The translations under genes were made by a program, and so were the position numbers. 64,000 nt of DNA, taken from Nakamurella sp. A5-74. GTDB lineage: Bacteria; Actinomycetota; Actinomycetes; Mycobacteriales; Nakamurellaceae. Of this stretch, positions 34,626-44,757 are shown in pieces. The notes under the pieces are model-generated. The model saw only the letters and a program-made list of their open reading frames with translations. It searched no databases and was not told where the DNA came from. Position 1 is the first letter of the stretch; each line of letters starts with the position of its first letter. The stretch lies in assembly GCF_040438885.1 (NCBI RefSeq), contig NZ_CP159218.1, positions 4,340,001 to 4,404,000 on the forward strand, given 5' to 3'.

Positions 34626-35642
34626 ATGACCGCCAGCACTGCCGCCGCTCCCACCACGACCCGGACCCGCTCGATGCCACTGACCGGTGTGATCGCCGGA
34701 CTGATCGCGTCCGCCACCTTCGGCAGCTCCGGCATCGCGGCTCGTCCGCTGCTGGACGCAGGGTGGACGCCCGACGCGATCGTGTTGCTGCGCATCGGGA
34801 TCCCGGCGATCCTGCTGCTCCCGGTCAGCGGATGGATGATGCGCGGTCGCTGGCCGATCCTGCGCGAACGGGCAGGCATCGTTGCGCTCTTCGGAGTCTT
34901 CGGTATCGCCGCCGCCCAGGTCTGCTACTTCAATGCCGTCCAGTACCTGTCGATCGGCGTCGCCCTGCTCATGGAGTACTCGGGCATCCTGCTGGTCGTC
35001 GCCTGGCAATGGTTGCGGACCCGTCTGCGGCCCGCCAACGCCACGCTCGTCGGCGCTGCGATCGCAGTGGTCGGCCTGACGCTGATCCTCGACGTCTTCG
35101 GCGCGGCCAGCGTCTCGGTGCCCGGCATCCTGTGGGGTCTGGGCGCCGCGGTCGGGCTCGCCGTCTACTTCGTCCTCGGCGCCCGCACCGAGGACGGGCT
35201 CCCGTCGCTGGTGGTCGTCAGCGCGGGCATGGTGGTGGGGGTGCTCGTGCTGCTCGCCGTCGCCGCCGTCGGGCTGCTGCCGATCCACTTCGGGTCCAGC
35301 ACCGTCACCCTGGTCGGCGTGCAGCTGAGCTGGATCGTGCCGGTCCTCTACCTGTCCCTCGTGACGTCCCTGCTCGCCTACCAGGTCGGCATCGCCGCAG
35401 CCAAGATCCTCGGCTCGACGATGGCCTCGTTCTTCGGCCTCACCGAGGTGCTGTTCGCCGTCCTGATCGCCTGGTTGTTGTTGGGGGAGAAGCCTTCCGC
35501 GCTACAACTGTTCGGCGGCGTCCTGGTCCTGGGCGGGGTGGTGCTGGTCCGGGTCGGCGAGTACGGCAGCACGTCACGAACTCTCGGCGACGGCGATCCG
35601 GCGAGCGGCCCGACGATCATCGAGGCCACCCCCGCCGGCTGA
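34626..35642 (+). CDS. EamA-family (DMT) transporter
   Basis: A 338-residue inner-membrane protein with ten hydrophobic helices in two EamA repeats. The first starts [23 protein letters not shown]. The second has [21 protein letters not shown] and ends with the conserved [43 protein letters not shown]. Members export metabolites or take up nutrients. The divergent CGNR regulator suggests induction by a toxic small molecule. Confidence 0.92.
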   Translation: MTASTAAAPTTTRTRSMPLTGVIAGLIASATFGSSGIAARPLLDAGWTPDAIVLLRIGIPAILLLPVSGWMMRGRWPILRERAGIVALFGVFGIAAAQVCYFNAVQYLSIGVALLMEYSGILLVVAWQWLRTRLRPANATLVGAAIAVVGLTLILDVFGAASVSVPGILWGLGAAVGLAVYFVLGARTEDGLPSLVVVSAGMVVGVLVLLAVAAVGLLPIHFGSSTVTLVGVQLSWIVPVLYLSLVTSLLAYQVGIAAAKILGSTMASFFGLTEVLFAVLIAWLLLGEKPSALQLFGGVLVLGGVVLVRVGEYGSTSRTLGDGDPASGPTIIEATPAG

Positions 35643-35728
35643 ACCGCGGCGGCATCGTGGATCCACCGAGCTGCCGCCGGCGTACCAGGCATGATGGGGT
35701 CACCATCAGGTCAGCCCGAAGGAGTGCC

Positions 35729-37216
35729 ATGACCAACCTCGCCCGGAACCTCGTCGACACCGCCGATCTCCACCCGGACAAGCCCGCGTTGATCCTCGAC
35801 GACGTCCACCTCGACTACCGCACGGTCGAGGAGGCAACCCGCCGGATGGCCGGATGGTTGCGCGCGCAGGGCATCGAAGCCGGTGACCGGGTGGCCCTGA
35901 TGCTGCCCAACATCCCAGCATTTCCGGTCATCTACTTCGGCGCGCTGCGACTGGGCGCAGTCGTCGTGCCGATGAATCCACTGTTCAAGTCGCGCGAGGT
36001 CGAGTACTACCTCAGCGACTCCGGTGCCAAGATCATCTTCGCGATGCCCGGCGAGGCTGCTGCCGGCGCAGCGGCAGCGGGTGCCCGGTTCGTCGGCATC
36101 GAAGGGGCCGATGCCGTGGCGCTGGGCGGGATCATCGGCGAGGCCACGCCGGTCGACGACGTCGTCGATCGCGCGGACGGCGACACCGCCGTCATCCTCT
36201 ACACCTCCGGCACCACCGGCCGACCCAAGGGCGCCGAGCTGACCCACCACAACCTGCGCAGCAATGCGGGCACCACCCTCGAGACGTTGATGCCGATGGG
36301 TCCCGGCGACGTGGTGATGGGCTGCCTGCCGCTGTTCCACGTCTTCGGCATGACCTGCGGCCTGAACACCGCGTTCTCCGCCGGTGCGGCACTGACCCTG
36401 ATCCCGCGGTTCGACCCGGTCAAGGCCCTGGACGTCATCCCCCGCGACAAGGTGACCATCTTCCAGGGCGTGCCGACGATGTACGGCGCGTTGCTCGGTC
36501 AGGCGGCCGGCCGCGAGAAGGACCTGGAGACGCTGCGGACCTGTGCCTCCGGCGGCGCATCCCTGCCGGTTGAGCTGCTGCGGAAGTTCGAGAGCACCTT
36601 CGGCGCCGCCATCCTCGAGGGTTACGGTCTGTCGGAGACCTCGCCGGTGGCCTCGTTCAACCATCCGGACGCCGAACGCAAGCCCGGATCGATCGGCTTC
36701 CCGATCCGCGGGGTCGAGATGGCGGTCGTCGACGACCAGGGCACCGAAGTCGCGAACGGCGAGGTCGGTGAGATCGTCATCCGCGGCGAGAACATCATGA
36801 AGGGCTACTGGAACAAGCCGGACGCCACCGCTGACGCGATCCGCGACGGCTGGTTCCACTCCGGCGACCTCGCCAAGCGCGACGAGGACGGCTACTACTA
36901 CATCGTCGATCGCATCAAGGACCTGATCATCCGCGGCGGGCTCAACATCTACCCGCGGGAGGTCGAGGAGGTGCTCTACGAGCACCCGTCGATCGTCGAG
37001 GCGGCGGTGATCGGCGTGCCGCACGAGGATCTCGGCGAGGAAGTCGCTGCGTACATCGTGGTGAAGCCCGGCGAGACCGTCGATCCTGCAGAGGTGTCGC
37101 AGTTCGTCCAGGACCGGTTGGCGGCCTACAAGTATCCGCGGCACGTGAACGTCATCGAGGCTCTGCCGAAGACAGCCACCGGCAAGATCCTCAAGCGGGA
37201 GATCCGCCAGGCGTGA
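35729..37216 (+). CDS. Long-chain fatty acid-CoA ligase (acyl-CoA synthetase)
   Basis: A 495-residue AMP-forming ligase of the ANL superfamily. The P-loop-like motif is [20 protein letters not shown]. The adenine-binding region is [11 protein letters not shown], followed by [40 protein letters not shown]. The C-terminal catalytic Lys is in [14 protein letters not shown]. It is shorter than typical 540-residue FadD proteins, as in many actinobacterial acyl-CoA synthetases. A good ribosome-binding site (aaggag) precedes the ATG. It may follow EamA in one transcript, but an 86-bp gap leaves this open. Confidence 0.95.
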   Translation: MTNLARNLVDTADLHPDKPALILDDVHLDYRTVEEATRRMAGWLRAQGIEAGDRVALMLPNIPAFPVIYFGALRLGAVVVPMNPLFKSREVEYYLSDSGAKIIFAMPGEAAAGAAAAGARFVGIEGADAVALGGIIGEATPVDDVVDRADGDTAVILYTSGTTGRPKGAELTHHNLRSNAGTTLETLMPMGPGDVVMGCLPLFHVFGMTCGLNTAFSAGAALTLIPRFDPVKALDVIPRDKVTIFQGVPTMYGALLGQAAGREKDLETLRTCASGGASLPVELLRKFESTFGAAILEGYGLSETSPVASFNHPDAERKPGSIGFPIRGVEMAVVDDQGTEVANGEVGEIVIRGENIMKGYWNKPDATADAIRDGWFHSGDLAKRDEDGYYYIVDRIKDLIIRGGLNIYPREVEEVLYEHPSIVEAAVIGVPHEDLGEEVAAYIVVKPGETVDPAEVSQFVQDRLAAYKYPRHVNVIEALPKTATGKILKREIRQA

Positions 37217-37224
37217 TGCGCACC

Positions 37225-37330
37225 GGGAGTCTCGAACGCAACGGGGATCTCGACCTTCGGTGATCGAGCGAGGGACGAGCGAGACGAGATCCCCTGGGGC
37301 GCAACCGGTCTCGAGACCTTCGTCGCTCGA
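37225..37330. repeat. Dispersed repeats between the CoA ligase and deoC genes
   Basis: Copies in both orientations lie between two convergent genes: ggagtctcgaacgcaacggggatctcgacc, then ttcggtgatcgagcgagggacgagcgagacgagatcccc and ggtctcgagaccttcgtcgctcgacc. Short gaccgtcgtcatctt..ccgaccgtcgtcatctcc tandem units follow to about 37370. Confidence 0.75.
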
Positions 37331-37376
37331 CCGTCGTCATCTTCCGACCGTCGTCATCTCCCTACCGTCGTTCAGC

Positions 37377-38114
37377 TCAGTAGCTGTACAACGACCCACG
37401 GGCGCGCGCCGATCCGCCGACGATCGACACGCTCGACGAGGTGCCGATCAGGTCGGCGCCGGCGATCAACAGCGCGCGCACCTGTTCGATGGTCTTGATC
37501 CCGCCGGCGGCCTTCACGCCCACCGACGGGGGCACGGAGCGCCGCAGGAAGCTGATCGTCGCCGGGTCGGCGATACCGACCGCGCCCCGGGAGGCGTTCT
37601 TCACGAAGGCGACGCCGGCATCCACCGCTGCGGCCACCACCTTGTCGCGCTGGGTTGCGGTGAGGAGCGGCAACTCGAGCATCACCTTCACGCCCACCGG
37701 GGAGGCTGCCTGCACCAGCGCGCTGAGGTCGGCGACGAACCGATCCACCCGGTGGCTCAGCAGGAGGGCGATGTTGACGGTCGCGTCGAGCTCGTCGACG
37801 CCGGCGTCGACCAGAGCCTTCGTCTCGGCCACCCGGCCGGCCGTCGTCATCATGCCGTAGGGGAAATCGATGATCGAGCTGACCCGGACGCTGCTGCCGG
37901 CCAGCTCCTGGCGCGCGGCCGCCACCCAGGTCGGTGGCACGACAGCGGCGTCGAAGCCGAACTCGAGGCACTCCTGGGCGTGCGTGCGTACCTCTGCCTC
38001 GGTGATCGCCTGACCGATCAGCGTGTGCTGCAACCGCCCGGCCAGCTGTGCGGCAGGGATCGTTGCCGCAGGGTGCACTTCGATCGTGGCTGATCCATCG
38101 GCGCCGGGCGGCAT
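37377..38114 (-). CDS. deoC: Deoxyribose-phosphate aldolase
   Basis: A 245-residue class I aldolase that splits deoxyribose 5-phosphate into acetaldehyde and glyceraldehyde 3-phosphate. The Schiff-base lysine is in VAFVKNASRGAVG, and the second active-site lysine is in GVKAAGGIKTIEQ. FGFDAAVVPPTWV and SSIIDFPYGMMTTAGRVAETK are family-typical, and it ends with a tyrosine (GSLYSY), as catalytically competent DeoC proteins do. It is divergent from pdxY. No other deoxynucleoside catabolism genes are adjacent. Confidence 0.96.
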   Translation of the reverse strand: MPPGADGSATIEVHPAATIPAAQLAGRLQHTLIGQAITEAEVRTHAQECLEFGFDAAVVPPTWVAAARQELAGSSVRVSSIIDFPYGMMTTAGRVAETKALVDAGVDELDATVNIALLLSHRVDRFVADLSALVQAASPVGVKVMLELPLLTATQRDKVVAAAVDAGVAFVKNASRGAVGIADPATISFLRRSVPPSVGVKAAGGIKTIEQVRALLIAGADLIGTSSSVSIVGGSARARGSLYSY

Positions 38115-38188
38115 GGATCCAGGATGTCATGCCCCGCGCGTGACCGCCGCGCACGGTCGCGGCCGAGCCCGAGTCGTACGCTCTCCCG

Positions 38189-39091
38189 ATGCGCATCCTG
38201 TCCATCCAGTCCTCGGTGGCCTACGGCCACGTCGGCAACAGCGCCGCCACCTTTCCGTTGCAGCGGCTCGGGCACGACGTCTGGCCGGTCAACACGGTCC
38301 ACTTCTCCAACCACACGGGCTACGGCCGGTGGCGCGGGCCGATCCTGGACCCGGCCGACGTCCGGGAGGTGATCGCCGGCATCGACGACCGCGGTGTGCT
38401 GGGGACCGTCGATGCGGTCCTGACCGGCTACCAGGGAAGCCCCGGGGTCGCCGAGGTCGTGCTCGACACGGTCGCGCAGGTGCGGGCACTGAACCCGGCG
38501 GCGAGCTACTGCTGCGACCCGGTGCTGGGCGACGTCGGGCGAGGGTTCTTCGTGTTGCCGGGCATCCCGGCGATGATGCGCGACCAGGTCGTGCCGACCG
38601 CGAACATCATCACCCCCAACATCTTCGAGCTGGCCTTCCTGGCCGGTGACGGAGCCGTCCCGCCCGAGGGACGCCAGCCGGAGCTGGCCGGCTTCGCCGA
38701 CGTCTCCTCGCTGGACGACGTGTTGGCCGCGGTCGAGAAGGTGCGAGCCACCGGTCCTGGCACCGTGCTGGTGACCTCGGTCGAGTCGGCCAACGCGGCG
38801 GGCGTGGGGGACGACGAGATCGGCATGCTCGCGGTCGACGACTCGGGAGCTCACCTGGTGCGAACCCCGCGCCTTCCGCTGTCGCTCAACGGGCTCGGCG
38901 ACATGACGGCAGCCTTGTTCCTGGCGCACCTGCCGGACGGCATCGAGGGAGCACTGGGGCGGGTCGCCTCCTCCGTCTTCGCCGTCATGACGGCCACTGC
39001 AGCGGCCGGGTCGCGGGAGATCCGGCTGATCGACGCCCAGGAGCAGATCGCTCATCCCGCCGGCGAGTTCGTCGTCGAGAAGATCGCCTGA
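38189..39091 (+). CDS. pdxY: Pyridoxal kinase
   Basis: A 300-residue ribokinase-fold enzyme that phosphorylates pyridoxal. It starts MRILSIQSSVAYGHVGNSAATFPLQRLGHDVWPVNTVHFSNHTGYGRWRG, the PdxY/PdxK signature, followed by [16 protein letters not shown] and YCCDPVLGDVGRGFFV. The C-terminal LSLNGLGDMTAALFLAHLPDG contains the GxGD catalytic motif. TACGCT 6 nt before the ATG marks a probable leaderless start. Confidence 0.96.
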   Translation: MRILSIQSSVAYGHVGNSAATFPLQRLGHDVWPVNTVHFSNHTGYGRWRGPILDPADVREVIAGIDDRGVLGTVDAVLTGYQGSPGVAEVVLDTVAQVRALNPAASYCCDPVLGDVGRGFFVLPGIPAMMRDQVVPTANIITPNIFELAFLAGDGAVPPEGRQPELAGFADVSSLDDVLAAVEKVRATGPGTVLVTSVESANAAGVGDDEIGMLAVDDSGAHLVRTPRLPLSLNGLGDMTAALFLAHLPDGIEGALGRVASSVFAVMTATAAAGSREIRLIDAQEQIAHPAGEFVVEKIA

Positions 39092-39094
39092 GGG

Positions 39095-39142
39095 TCGTCG
39101 ACCGGGATCTCGTCACGCTCGTACCTCGCTGCTCGATCACGG
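39095..39142. repeat. Single copy of the dispersed repeat
   Basis: gaccgggatctcgtcacgctcgtacctcgctgctcgatcacgggg matches the dispersed core with small differences, between two genes on the same strand. Confidence 0.75.
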
Positions 39143-39161
39143 GGTGCGGCAGAGTGGAGCG

Positions 39162-40151
39162 ATGGGCTCACCGTTGATCCGTCCGCTGCTCCTGCGCTGC
39201 GCTGTCGGTGCGCTCGCGTTGACCGGGTGCAGTACGGCCGGTCCGCCGGCCGGCCCCGGCAGCGCGTCGAGCACCACCAGCACCGCAGCCGACCTGGGCA
39301 CGGTCCGCACGATCGACCTCCAGGCCCACCGCGGTGGCGCGGGAGAACGCAGCGAGAACACCCTGCCCGCGTTCCAGCATGCGATGGAGCTCGGCGTCAC
39401 GACGCTCGAGCTCGACACGCACATCACGAAGGACCGGATCGTCGTCATCAACCATGACAACGACGTGAACGACGAGATCTGCCAGGACACGGCACCGGCG
39501 ACCACCGGAGATCCCGAGTACCCCTATGCCGGCAAGCTGATCAAGAATCTGACCCTCGCCCAGCTCTCCACGCTCGACTGCGGGACGACGAAGAACCCGA
39601 CGTTCCCGTCCCAGCAGCCCACCGCCGGCGCTCGGATCGTTGCGCTGTCAGCGCTGTTCGATCTGACGAAGTCGTTGGGAGACAGCACGATCCGCTTCAA
39701 CATCGAGATCAAGATCGACACCGACAAGCTCGATGAGTCCGTCCCCCGGCAGGAGTTCGCCCAGCTGCTGCAGGAGCAGATCACGAAGGCCGGAATGACG
39801 AAGAGGGTGACGATCCAGAGCTTCGACTGGCCCTCGCTGCAGGTGATGCACGGCATCGATCCGTCGCTCCCGCTGGTCGCCCTGTCCAGCGGGATCGGCG
39901 CGGGACTGGTCGCTGCGGCAACCAGGATCGACGGTCTCACGGCCGTCTCCCCCAAGCTCGGCGACCTGACACCGGAGATCGTCAGCGAGGCGCACGCCGC
40001 GGAGCTGAAGGTGATCCCGTGGACGGTCGACTCCGAGGCCGACATGACCAGCATGCTGGCGCTGGGGGTTGACGGCGTCATCACCAACTACCCGTCGATC
40101 CTGCGCGACCTGCTGCAGCGCAACGGCTTCCCAGTTCCCCCACCCACCTGA
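39162..40151 (+). CDS. Glycerophosphodiester phosphodiesterase, lipoprotein
   Basis: A 329-residue exported enzyme. A lipoprotein signal (VGALALTGC) near residue 20 is followed by a Ser/Thr/Pro spacer. The GDPD TIM barrel starts with IDLQAHRGGAGERSENTLPAFQHAMELGVTTLELDTHIT, containing the catalytic HR...E..E/D residues, then DRIVVINHDNDVN with the second catalytic His. It hydrolyses glycerophosphodiesters to glycerol 3-phosphate at the outer face of the membrane. CAGAGT 6 nt before the ATG suggests a leaderless start. Confidence 0.94.
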   Translation: MGSPLIRPLLLRCAVGALALTGCSTAGPPAGPGSASSTTSTAADLGTVRTIDLQAHRGGAGERSENTLPAFQHAMELGVTTLELDTHITKDRIVVINHDNDVNDEICQDTAPATTGDPEYPYAGKLIKNLTLAQLSTLDCGTTKNPTFPSQQPTAGARIVALSALFDLTKSLGDSTIRFNIEIKIDTDKLDESVPRQEFAQLLQEQITKAGMTKRVTIQSFDWPSLQVMHGIDPSLPLVALSSGIGAGLVAAATRIDGLTAVSPKLGDLTPEIVSEAHAAELKVIPWTVDSEADMTSMLALGVDGVITNYPSILRDLLQRNGFPVPPPT

Positions 40152-40190
40152 CCGGGCATCGGTGCGGGCGTGTTCAGGGTCGGGACACCG

Positions 40191-41222
40191 CTAGGGTCTT
40201 GCGTACCTGCGCGCGATCGTCGACAGGGCGACCGCCACGACCAGGATCCCGCCCTTGAAGACGTACTGCCAGAAGGTCGGTGTTCCCAGCAGCGCCAGGC
40301 CGTTGAAACCGACGTTCACCACCAGCACTCCGATCAGGGTGCCGACGATGTGGAACTCGCCGTCCCGCAAGGTGGCCGAACCGAGGAAGACGGCGGCGAA
40401 GGAGTCCATCAGGTAGCTGTCGGCGGCACTCACCGTGCCGCTGCCGAGCAGCGACGCGAGCAGGATCCCGGTGAAGGCTGCGCAGACGCCGGCAATGACG
40501 AAGGCCGAGATCTTCGAGCGGTCGGTGCGGATCCCGGCGAGCCTGGCGGCGCTGCGGTTCGCACCGACTGCCTGGATGCGTTGTCCGGAAGCCGTGCGGT
40601 TCAGGATGATCCACAGTACGGCTACCACCAACAGCATGAACCAGATCGGGTTCGCCAGACCCAGCAGCTTGCCAAGGGCCAGGTAGGTGAACTCCCGGGG
40701 GACCGCGACGATGGGCGAGCCTGCGGTGTAGCCGAAGGCCAGGCCGGTCAGGATGGTGCCGACACCCAGGGTGGCCACCACCGCGTTGACCCTGGCCTTC
40801 GTCACCAGCAGGCCGTTCACGGCGCCGACCCCGGCACCCGTCGCCAGGGTGACCAGCACGGCCACCGCGATGGGCAGACCCTGGTTCGCGATCAGCCCGG
40901 TGACCAGGACGCCGGCCAGGCTGGCGGCGTACCCGACACTCAGGTCGAACTCGCCGACCACCAGCACCATCGTGAGGCCGCACGCGATGATGGCGGTGAG
41001 CGCCGACTGGTTGACGATGCTGATGAGGTTGCCGCCGGTGAGGAAGGCACCGTTGTCGACGGTGATGCTGAAGACGACGATCATGATCGCCATCGCGATC
41101 AACGTGCCGTACTTCGACACGATGAGCAGCGGTGTCACCCGGCCGTGCCGGCGGCGGGCACCCGGCTCGGGCGCGGGATCCGATGCGCCGGAACCGGTCT
41201 CGCTCTTGATCAGGCTCGTCAT
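40191..41222 (-). CDS. ABC transporter permease, ribose/AI-2 (RbsC/LsrC) type
   Basis: A 343-residue membrane protein with eight to ten helices of the BPD_transp_2 family. Typical segments are LISIVNQSALTAIIACGLTMVLVVGEFDLSVGYAASLAGVL, RTASGQRIQAVGANRSAARLAGI (the EAA-like coupling loop) and YLMDSFAAVFLGSATLRDGEFHIVGTLIG. Its start overlaps the ATPase stop by 4 bp. It is last in the minus-strand lactonase-ABC operon. The substrate is unknown, but the family imports sugars, polyols and autoinducer-like molecules. Confidence 0.93.
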   Translation of the reverse strand: MTSLIKSETGSGASDPAPEPGARRRHGRVTPLLIVSKYGTLIAMAIMIVVFSITVDNGAFLTGGNLISIVNQSALTAIIACGLTMVLVVGEFDLSVGYAASLAGVLVTGLIANQGLPIAVAVLVTLATGAGVGAVNGLLVTKARVNAVVATLGVGTILTGLAFGYTAGSPIVAVPREFTYLALGKLLGLANPIWFMLLVVAVLWIILNRTASGQRIQAVGANRSAARLAGIRTDRSKISAFVIAGVCAAFTGILLASLLGSGTVSAADSYLMDSFAAVFLGSATLRDGEFHIVGTLIGVLVVNVGFNGLALLGTPTFWQYVFKGGILVVAVALSTIARRYARP

Positions 41223-42790
41223 GCTGACTGCTCCTCGGATCGATGGTCGTCATCCTGCGCGAAGCTGAGCGCGAGGATGCTGTCGACGGTGATGGCGGGT
41301 CCGGCCAGTTCGCCGGTGATGCGGCCCTCTGCCAGCACCACGACCCGGTCGCACAGGCCCACCAGTTCCTCGTTGTCGGAGGAGATGGCCAGCACGGCGG
41401 TGCCGGTGGTGGCGAGCTCCCGGATCACCCGGTGGACCTCGGACCGGGCGCCCACGTCGACACCGCGGGACGGCTCGTCCAGGATGAGCAGCTTCGGTCG
41501 GTCCAGCAGCCAGCGGGCGATCGCGACCTTCTGCTGGTTGCCGCCGGAGAGCGAGCCCACCGGGTCACCGACGTCGCCGGCCTTCACGGTCACCCGGGTA
41601 GCGACCTCACGCGCCCGCCGCCGCCCTTCGCGCATCCGCAGCCAGGGCCAGCCGGAGGAGGTGCGCAATGATCCGAACCGGGCGACGTTGATGTTGAAGT
41701 CGATCGACCGTTCCAGGAACAGGCCCTCGCTGCGACGCTCCTCGGGGACCAGACCGATGCCCGCCGCGACCGCGTCCGCCGGCTCGCCGAAGTGGACGGG
41801 ATCGCCGTCCAGCAGCACGTGACCGGTGCTGCGTCGGGCCTCGCCGTAGATGATCTTCGCCAGCTCGGTCCGGCCGGCGCCGACCAGTCCGGCCAGCCCG
41901 ACCACCTCACCGGCGTGCACGGTCAGCGAGACGTCGCGCACTCGGCGACCGTCACCGACGTCCCGGACCTCCAGCACCGGGCGACCGTGCGGTGCCGGTT
42001 CGTGGCCGTGCTCGGCGATCTCGAGATCACGCCCGACGATGGCCCTGACCAGCTCTGCCTTCGAGGTGCGGGTGGCGATGGTCCTGGCCGTCACCGCCCC
42101 GTCCTTGAACACCGTGATGTCCTCGCACAGGTCGCTGACCTCGTCGAGCCGGTGGGACACGAAGATGACGGCGGTGCCACCGGCCGCGAGGTCGCGGATG
42201 ATCCGATGCAGCCGCTCGGCCTCGGTGGCCGACAACGACGCCGTCGGTTCGTCCATCGCGATCAGTCGGGCGTCACGCAACAGCGCACGCCCGATGAGCA
42301 CCAGCCACTGGTCGGCCACGCTGAGGTCGTCGACGTTCGTGGCCAGGGAGAACTGCATCCCCAGCCGGCCGGCCACCTCACGCGCCCTGGCCCTGGCGGG
42401 GCGCCAGTCGATGAGGCCGGCGACCGTCGGCGGCCGCTGCCCGAGCATCATGTTGCGCAGCACGTTCCAGCCGGGGATGAGGCTCATCTCCTGGTGGATG
42501 AACGCCAGCCCCAGTGCGGTCGCCTGATCGGGCGTGGAGATGGTGACCGGAGCCCCGTCGATGACGATCTCGCCCGAGTCGGGTGGCTGGATCCCGGCCA
42601 GGCACTTGACGAGGGTGGACTTGCCGGCGCCGTTGGCCCCGATCAGCCCGTGCACCAGACCCGGACGGATGTCCAGCGTCACCTCCCGCAGGGCGTGCAC
42701 CCCGCCGAAACTCTTGCTCAGCGCCCGGATCGACACCAGGGGTGGGACGCTCTCGTCGACGCTCATGGGGCCCGACTGTGGTGCTGTCAT
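41219..42790 (-). CDS. Sugar-type ABC transporter ATPase (duplicated, RbsA-like)
   Basis: A 523-residue protein with two fused ABC domains. The first has Walker A GANGAGKSTLVK, an unusual signature region (VDDLSVADQWL, lacking the full LSGGQ) and Walker B LIAMDEPTASL. The second has a degenerate Walker A (GLVGAGRTELAK), a normal signature LSGGNQQKVAIARWL and Walker B LILDEPSRGVD. This asymmetric pattern is normal for RbsA/MglA ATPases. It lies 10 bp after the binding-protein gene and overlaps the permease. Confidence 0.95.
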   Translation of the reverse strand: MTAPQSGPMSVDESVPPLVSIRALSKSFGGVHALREVTLDIRPGLVHGLIGANGAGKSTLVKCLAGIQPPDSGEIVIDGAPVTISTPDQATALGLAFIHQEMSLIPGWNVLRNMMLGQRPPTVAGLIDWRPARARAREVAGRLGMQFSLATNVDDLSVADQWLVLIGRALLRDARLIAMDEPTASLSATEAERLHRIIRDLAAGGTAVIFVSHRLDEVSDLCEDITVFKDGAVTARTIATRTSKAELVRAIVGRDLEIAEHGHEPAPHGRPVLEVRDVGDGRRVRDVSLTVHAGEVVGLAGLVGAGRTELAKIIYGEARRSTGHVLLDGDPVHFGEPADAVAAGIGLVPEERRSEGLFLERSIDFNINVARFGSLRTSSGWPWLRMREGRRRAREVATRVTVKAGDVGDPVGSLSGGNQQKVAIARWLLDRPKLLILDEPSRGVDVGARSEVHRVIRELATTGTAVLAISSDNEELVGLCDRVVVLAEGRITGELAGPAITVDSILALSFAQDDDHRSEEQSA

Positions 42791-42800
42791 GGTCCGACCG

Positions 42801-43832
42801 TCAGCTCAGGGCTTCGGGATGCTCGGCGACGAAGGCCTTCACGGTGTCCTTGGTGACGAGGATGCCGGGCACGTCGATCGTCTGCGGGGTCATGTCACCG
42901 GTGCTGATCGCCTTCTGCACGGTGCTGAACATGGTGCCCCCCTCGGCCTTGCCGTCCTCGTAGACCGTCGCGGTCAGCGACCCGTCCTGCACGGCCTTGA
43001 TGGCCGTGGCAGATCCGTTGATGCCGTAGGTGAGGACGTCCGTCCGGCCCTGCTGCTTGAGGGCGGAGATGGCGCCGAGCGTCGGATCCTCCCAGCATCC
43101 CCACACCGCCAGCGGCTCACCGCCGGCAGGGTGCCCGGACAACCAGGCCGTGGCGTACCGGGCCCCGTCCTGGAGGAACCCGGGGATGTTGACCTCGTTC
43201 TTGGTCACGGTGACGCCCGCCGCCTTCTCCTTCATCATGGTGTCGAAGAGCCCTTCCCGGTCACGACAGACCTGGCCGGTCCGGTACGTCAGCGCGAGCA
43301 CGGATCCCTTGCCGCCCATCGCATCGATCATGGCCTGGGTGGCCGGCTCGGCGAACGGGGCGCCGTTGCCGGTGGTGACCACCACGCCCGTTCCGGTACC
43401 GCCGCCCCAGGTGGCGACCGGGATGTTCGCCGCCTTGGCCGCGTTCAGCCCACTGCCCAGCGAGGTGGTCGGGAACACCAGGTCGAAGATCATCCCGGCC
43501 TTCTTGTTGACGAAGTTCCTGATGGCTGTGTTGGCCTGGTCCGCGTTGCCGGCGGCATCGACCACCTCGACGGTCCAGCCGGCGGCCTTCGCGGCCTCGG
43601 TGGCACCGGCGATCACCCGGGCGTTGTTCGCGTCGGTGGCACTGATGGTGACGATGCCGACGACCTTGCTCCCCGGTTCACCACCTGCGGATCCGGCCGG
43701 GGCAGCTCCCGCGGATCCCGCAGGTGCCGGCGCGGTACTGCCGGTGGCACCGCCGTCCGGGACGCTGCAGGCCGTGAACGAGACCAGGGCGGCCAGGGCC
43801 GCGGTGACGAGAAGTGTTGTGTTCCTGCGCAT
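42801..43832 (-). CDS. Substrate-binding lipoprotein of sugar/autoinducer-type ABC transporter
   Basis: A 343-residue periplasmic-binding-protein-like lipoprotein. The signal MRRNTTLLVTAALAALVSFTAC ends in the acylated Cys and is followed by an Ala/Gly/Pro/Ser linker. The mature part has the Peripla_BP_4 layout: VVGIVTISATDANNARVIAGATEAAKAAGWTVEVVDAAGNADQANTAIRNFVNKKAGMI and AVWGCWEDPTLGAISALKQQG. The start is the ATG at 43832, one base after the lactonase stop, so the two are tightly coupled. The ligand may be a product of, or related to, the lactonase substrate; that is inference. Confidence 0.92.
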   Translation of the reverse strand: MRRNTTLLVTAALAALVSFTACSVPDGGATGSTAPAPAGSAGAAPAGSAGGEPGSKVVGIVTISATDANNARVIAGATEAAKAAGWTVEVVDAAGNADQANTAIRNFVNKKAGMIFDLVFPTTSLGSGLNAAKAANIPVATWGGGTGTGVVVTTGNGAPFAEPATQAMIDAMGGKGSVLALTYRTGQVCRDREGLFDTMMKEKAAGVTVTKNEVNIPGFLQDGARYATAWLSGHPAGGEPLAVWGCWEDPTLGAISALKQQGRTDVLTYGINGSATAIKAVQDGSLTATVYEDGKAEGGTMFSTVQKAISTGDMTPQTIDVPGILVTKDTVKAFVAEHPEALS

Positions 43833-43833
43833 G

Positions 43834-44757
43834 TCAGTGCTCCTTGTGGGCGACGGTGCCCGAGGCGGTGCGGGCGGGGGATTTCGCGGTGGTGCGGGCG
43901 GGCTCGTCGATCCTGGACTGCTCACCCGGGGCCAGGACCAGCTCGGCGACGTGCAGCTCGTCGTCGTACCTGCGGGACGGATGACGGCGGAAGGTGTCGT
44001 ACTCGTGCACGATGACGAGGCGGTTCGTATCGCCTGCGGTGCGGGTCATCTCGTCGATGATCTGCAGTCCACGCCAGCCACTGCCGCCACCGAAGCCGAT
44101 GTTCACCGGTACTCCGGACCCGTTGATGCCCTCGGCGTTCTCGTAGGAGTAGAGCGCGTCGCCGGTGACCACCCAGTTGTCACCGCCGGACTCCACCACC
44201 ACGTACTGACCGCCCATGGTGTGGGTGTCCAGTGCAGTCCGGATGTGCAGTCCGGGGAACAGGTTCTCGACGGGTCCGTCGAGCAACTGGAGCCGCCCGG
44301 AGGCGGCCAGCTCCTCCAGCATGGTGACGTCCTCGGGATCGAGGGCGCCGATGATGGACGCGTACAGGTGGGCGTTGTCGAGCGCCCAGCGGGAGGATTC
44401 CAGCTCCACGCGTTGCAGCAGGAAGGTGGCGTTGGGGAACCAGCGGGCCGCGCCGGCGTGGTCGTAGTGGGCGTGGGTGAGGATGACCGTGTCGATCTCC
44501 TCCGGGGTCACCCCGAGCTTGGCCAGCACGACATCGGGGGCCTGGAAGTCGACGATCGCGTTGGCGTCGTTGTAGGCCTGGTTCGATCCCCGGTTGTCGT
44601 GGCCGACATCGACGAGGATCTTGTGCCCGTTGCCCTCGATGTAGGCGTAGGAGTACGCGAACATCCGGGTGGTGCCGTCCCAGACGCCGTAGAAGATGCA
44701 TCCGACGGGATGCTCCTTGCAGTGCGAGTACTCCAGCATCCAGATGGAATAGGACAT
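43834..44757 (-). CDS. AHL-lactonase-like metallo-beta-lactamase hydrolase
   Basis: A 307-residue MBL-fold protein of the N-acyl-homoserine-lactonase family. The metal-binding HxHxDH motif is THAHYDHAG (about residue 95). A later metal His is in ALDTHTMGGQ, the bridging Asp in VVTGDALYS, and a distal His in VIVHEYD. The N-terminal YSIWMLEYSHCKEHPVG..FAYSYAYIEGNGHKILVDVGHDN resembles AiiB/AttM-like lactonases. It may open gamma-lactones or cleave other esters. It is first gene of a four-gene operon with an ABC importer and lacks a signal peptide, so it acts in the cytoplasm, presumably after import. The start at 44757 is preferred over an upstream in-frame start. Confidence 0.87.
   Translation of the reverse strand: MSYSIWMLEYSHCKEHPVGCIFYGVWDGTTRMFAYSYAYIEGNGHKILVDVGHDNRGSNQAYNDANAIVDFQAPDVVLAKLGVTPEEIDTVILTHAHYDHAGAARWFPNATFLLQRVELESSRWALDNAHLYASIIGALDPEDVTMLEELAASGRLQLLDGPVENLFPGLHIRTALDTHTMGGQYVVVESGGDNWVVTGDALYSYENAEGINGSGVPVNIGFGGGSGWRGLQIIDEMTRTAGDTNRLVIVHEYDTFRRHPSRRYDDELHVAELVLAPGEQSRIDEPARTTAKSPARTASGTVAHKEH

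Noticed and set aside
34763-35728. Fusion of the acyl-CoA ligase frame with 320 upstream codons
   Set aside because: The upstream part is an out-of-frame shadow of the EamA gene; the ligase has its own ribosome-binding site and ATG at 35729.
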